7,580 nt of DNA from Tannerella sp. (GTDB taxonomy: Bacteria; Bacteroidota; Bacteroidia; Bacteroidales; Tannerellaceae): positions 1 through 7,580 of the forward strand of contig JAITBC010000247.1 in assembly GCA_031283785.1 (NCBI GenBank). Reading direction: 5' to 3'. The translations under genes were made by a program, and so were the position numbers. The notes under the pieces are model-generated. The model made no database searches. It worked only from the letters and a program-made list of their open reading frames with translations, and was not told the DNA's origin. Shown in pieces: positions 7,460 to 7,580 of the stretch; positions within the stretch are counted from its first letter, which is position 1, and each line of letters begins with the position of its first letter.

Positions 7460-7580
7460 TGCAATATTTATGAGAACAAAAACGGCGTCCTGCTTTTGGG
7501 TTGTTGGGCGCATGCACGCCGTAAATTTGAGCAGGCATTGAAGAATGACCCTGTAAGGGCCGACTTTGCCTTGAAACAAA
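7460..7580 (+). pseudogene. IS66-family transposase fragment, 5' end missing
   Basis: The frame reads NIYENKNGVLLLGCWAHA and continues ARRKFEQALKND to the right edge. The GCWAHARRKF segment (7499-7528) is a hallmark of the DDE transposase of IS66 elements and lies well inside a protein of roughly 500 residues. About 300 upstream residues should precede it, but the frame is open only back to a TAA at 7406-7408 and the sequence before about 7460 no longer resembles the family (the usual DGYSxY segment just upstream is missing). No IS66 terminal inverted repeat or accessory tnpA/tnpB genes lie to the left. The fragment therefore looks truncated by deletion or rearrangement; it runs off the window, so its right end is unknown. 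It should not encode a functional transposase. Confidence 0.85.

Noticed and set aside
1..7580. CRISPR array, toxin-antitoxin pair, phage or other defence system
   Set aside because: No regularly spaced repeats, no paired small genes and no nuclease, helicase or phage structural motifs were seen; the repeats inside the first gene are propeller blades.

Overview
The window looks like a polysaccharide-utilisation neighbourhood from a gut-type Bacteroidales genome (Bacteroides or Parabacteroides-like). The evidence is a one-protein hybrid two-component system (HTCS) with the Bacteroidetes-specific propeller/Y_Y_Y/kinase/receiver/AraC layout, a TATATTTG promoter element of the Bacteroidetes -7 type, A/T-rich leaders without strong Shine-Dalgarno sequences, and a secreted GH2 beta-mannosidase. 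Genus and species cannot be fixed from the sequence alone.

Layout. (1) 19-4098, plus strand: a complete HTCS sensor/regulator. (2) 4105-4160: a hairpin between convergent genes, probably a terminator shared by both. (3) 4164-6776, minus strand: a complete GH2 beta-mannosidase with a signal peptide and both catalytic glutamates. (4) 6777-6900: its leader and promoter region, with a -7-like box directly next to a perfect 10-10-10 inverted repeat that may be an operator. (5) 6900-7311: no confident gene, only a weak 56-codon ORF and a short GC-rich island. (6) 7312-7358: a perfect 17-bp-stem terminator with no intact gene in front of it. (7) about 7460 to the right edge: an internal piece of an IS66-family transposase that has lost its 5' part and continues beyond the window.

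How it may work together (inference). The HTCS would sense an oligosaccharide in the periplasm through its propeller and Y_Y_Y domains, phosphorylate its own receiver, and activate glycan-utilisation genes through its AraC domain. The beta-mannosidase would remove terminal beta-linked mannose from mannan-derived oligosaccharides or from the Man-beta-1,4-GlcNAc core of N-glycans. The two genes converge, so they are not one operon; whether the HTCS controls the mannosidase is unproven. The right flank looks like an eroded, transposon-scarred boundary. I found no evidence for a wholly new type of system; the most useful leads are the operator-like dyad and the scarred right flank.
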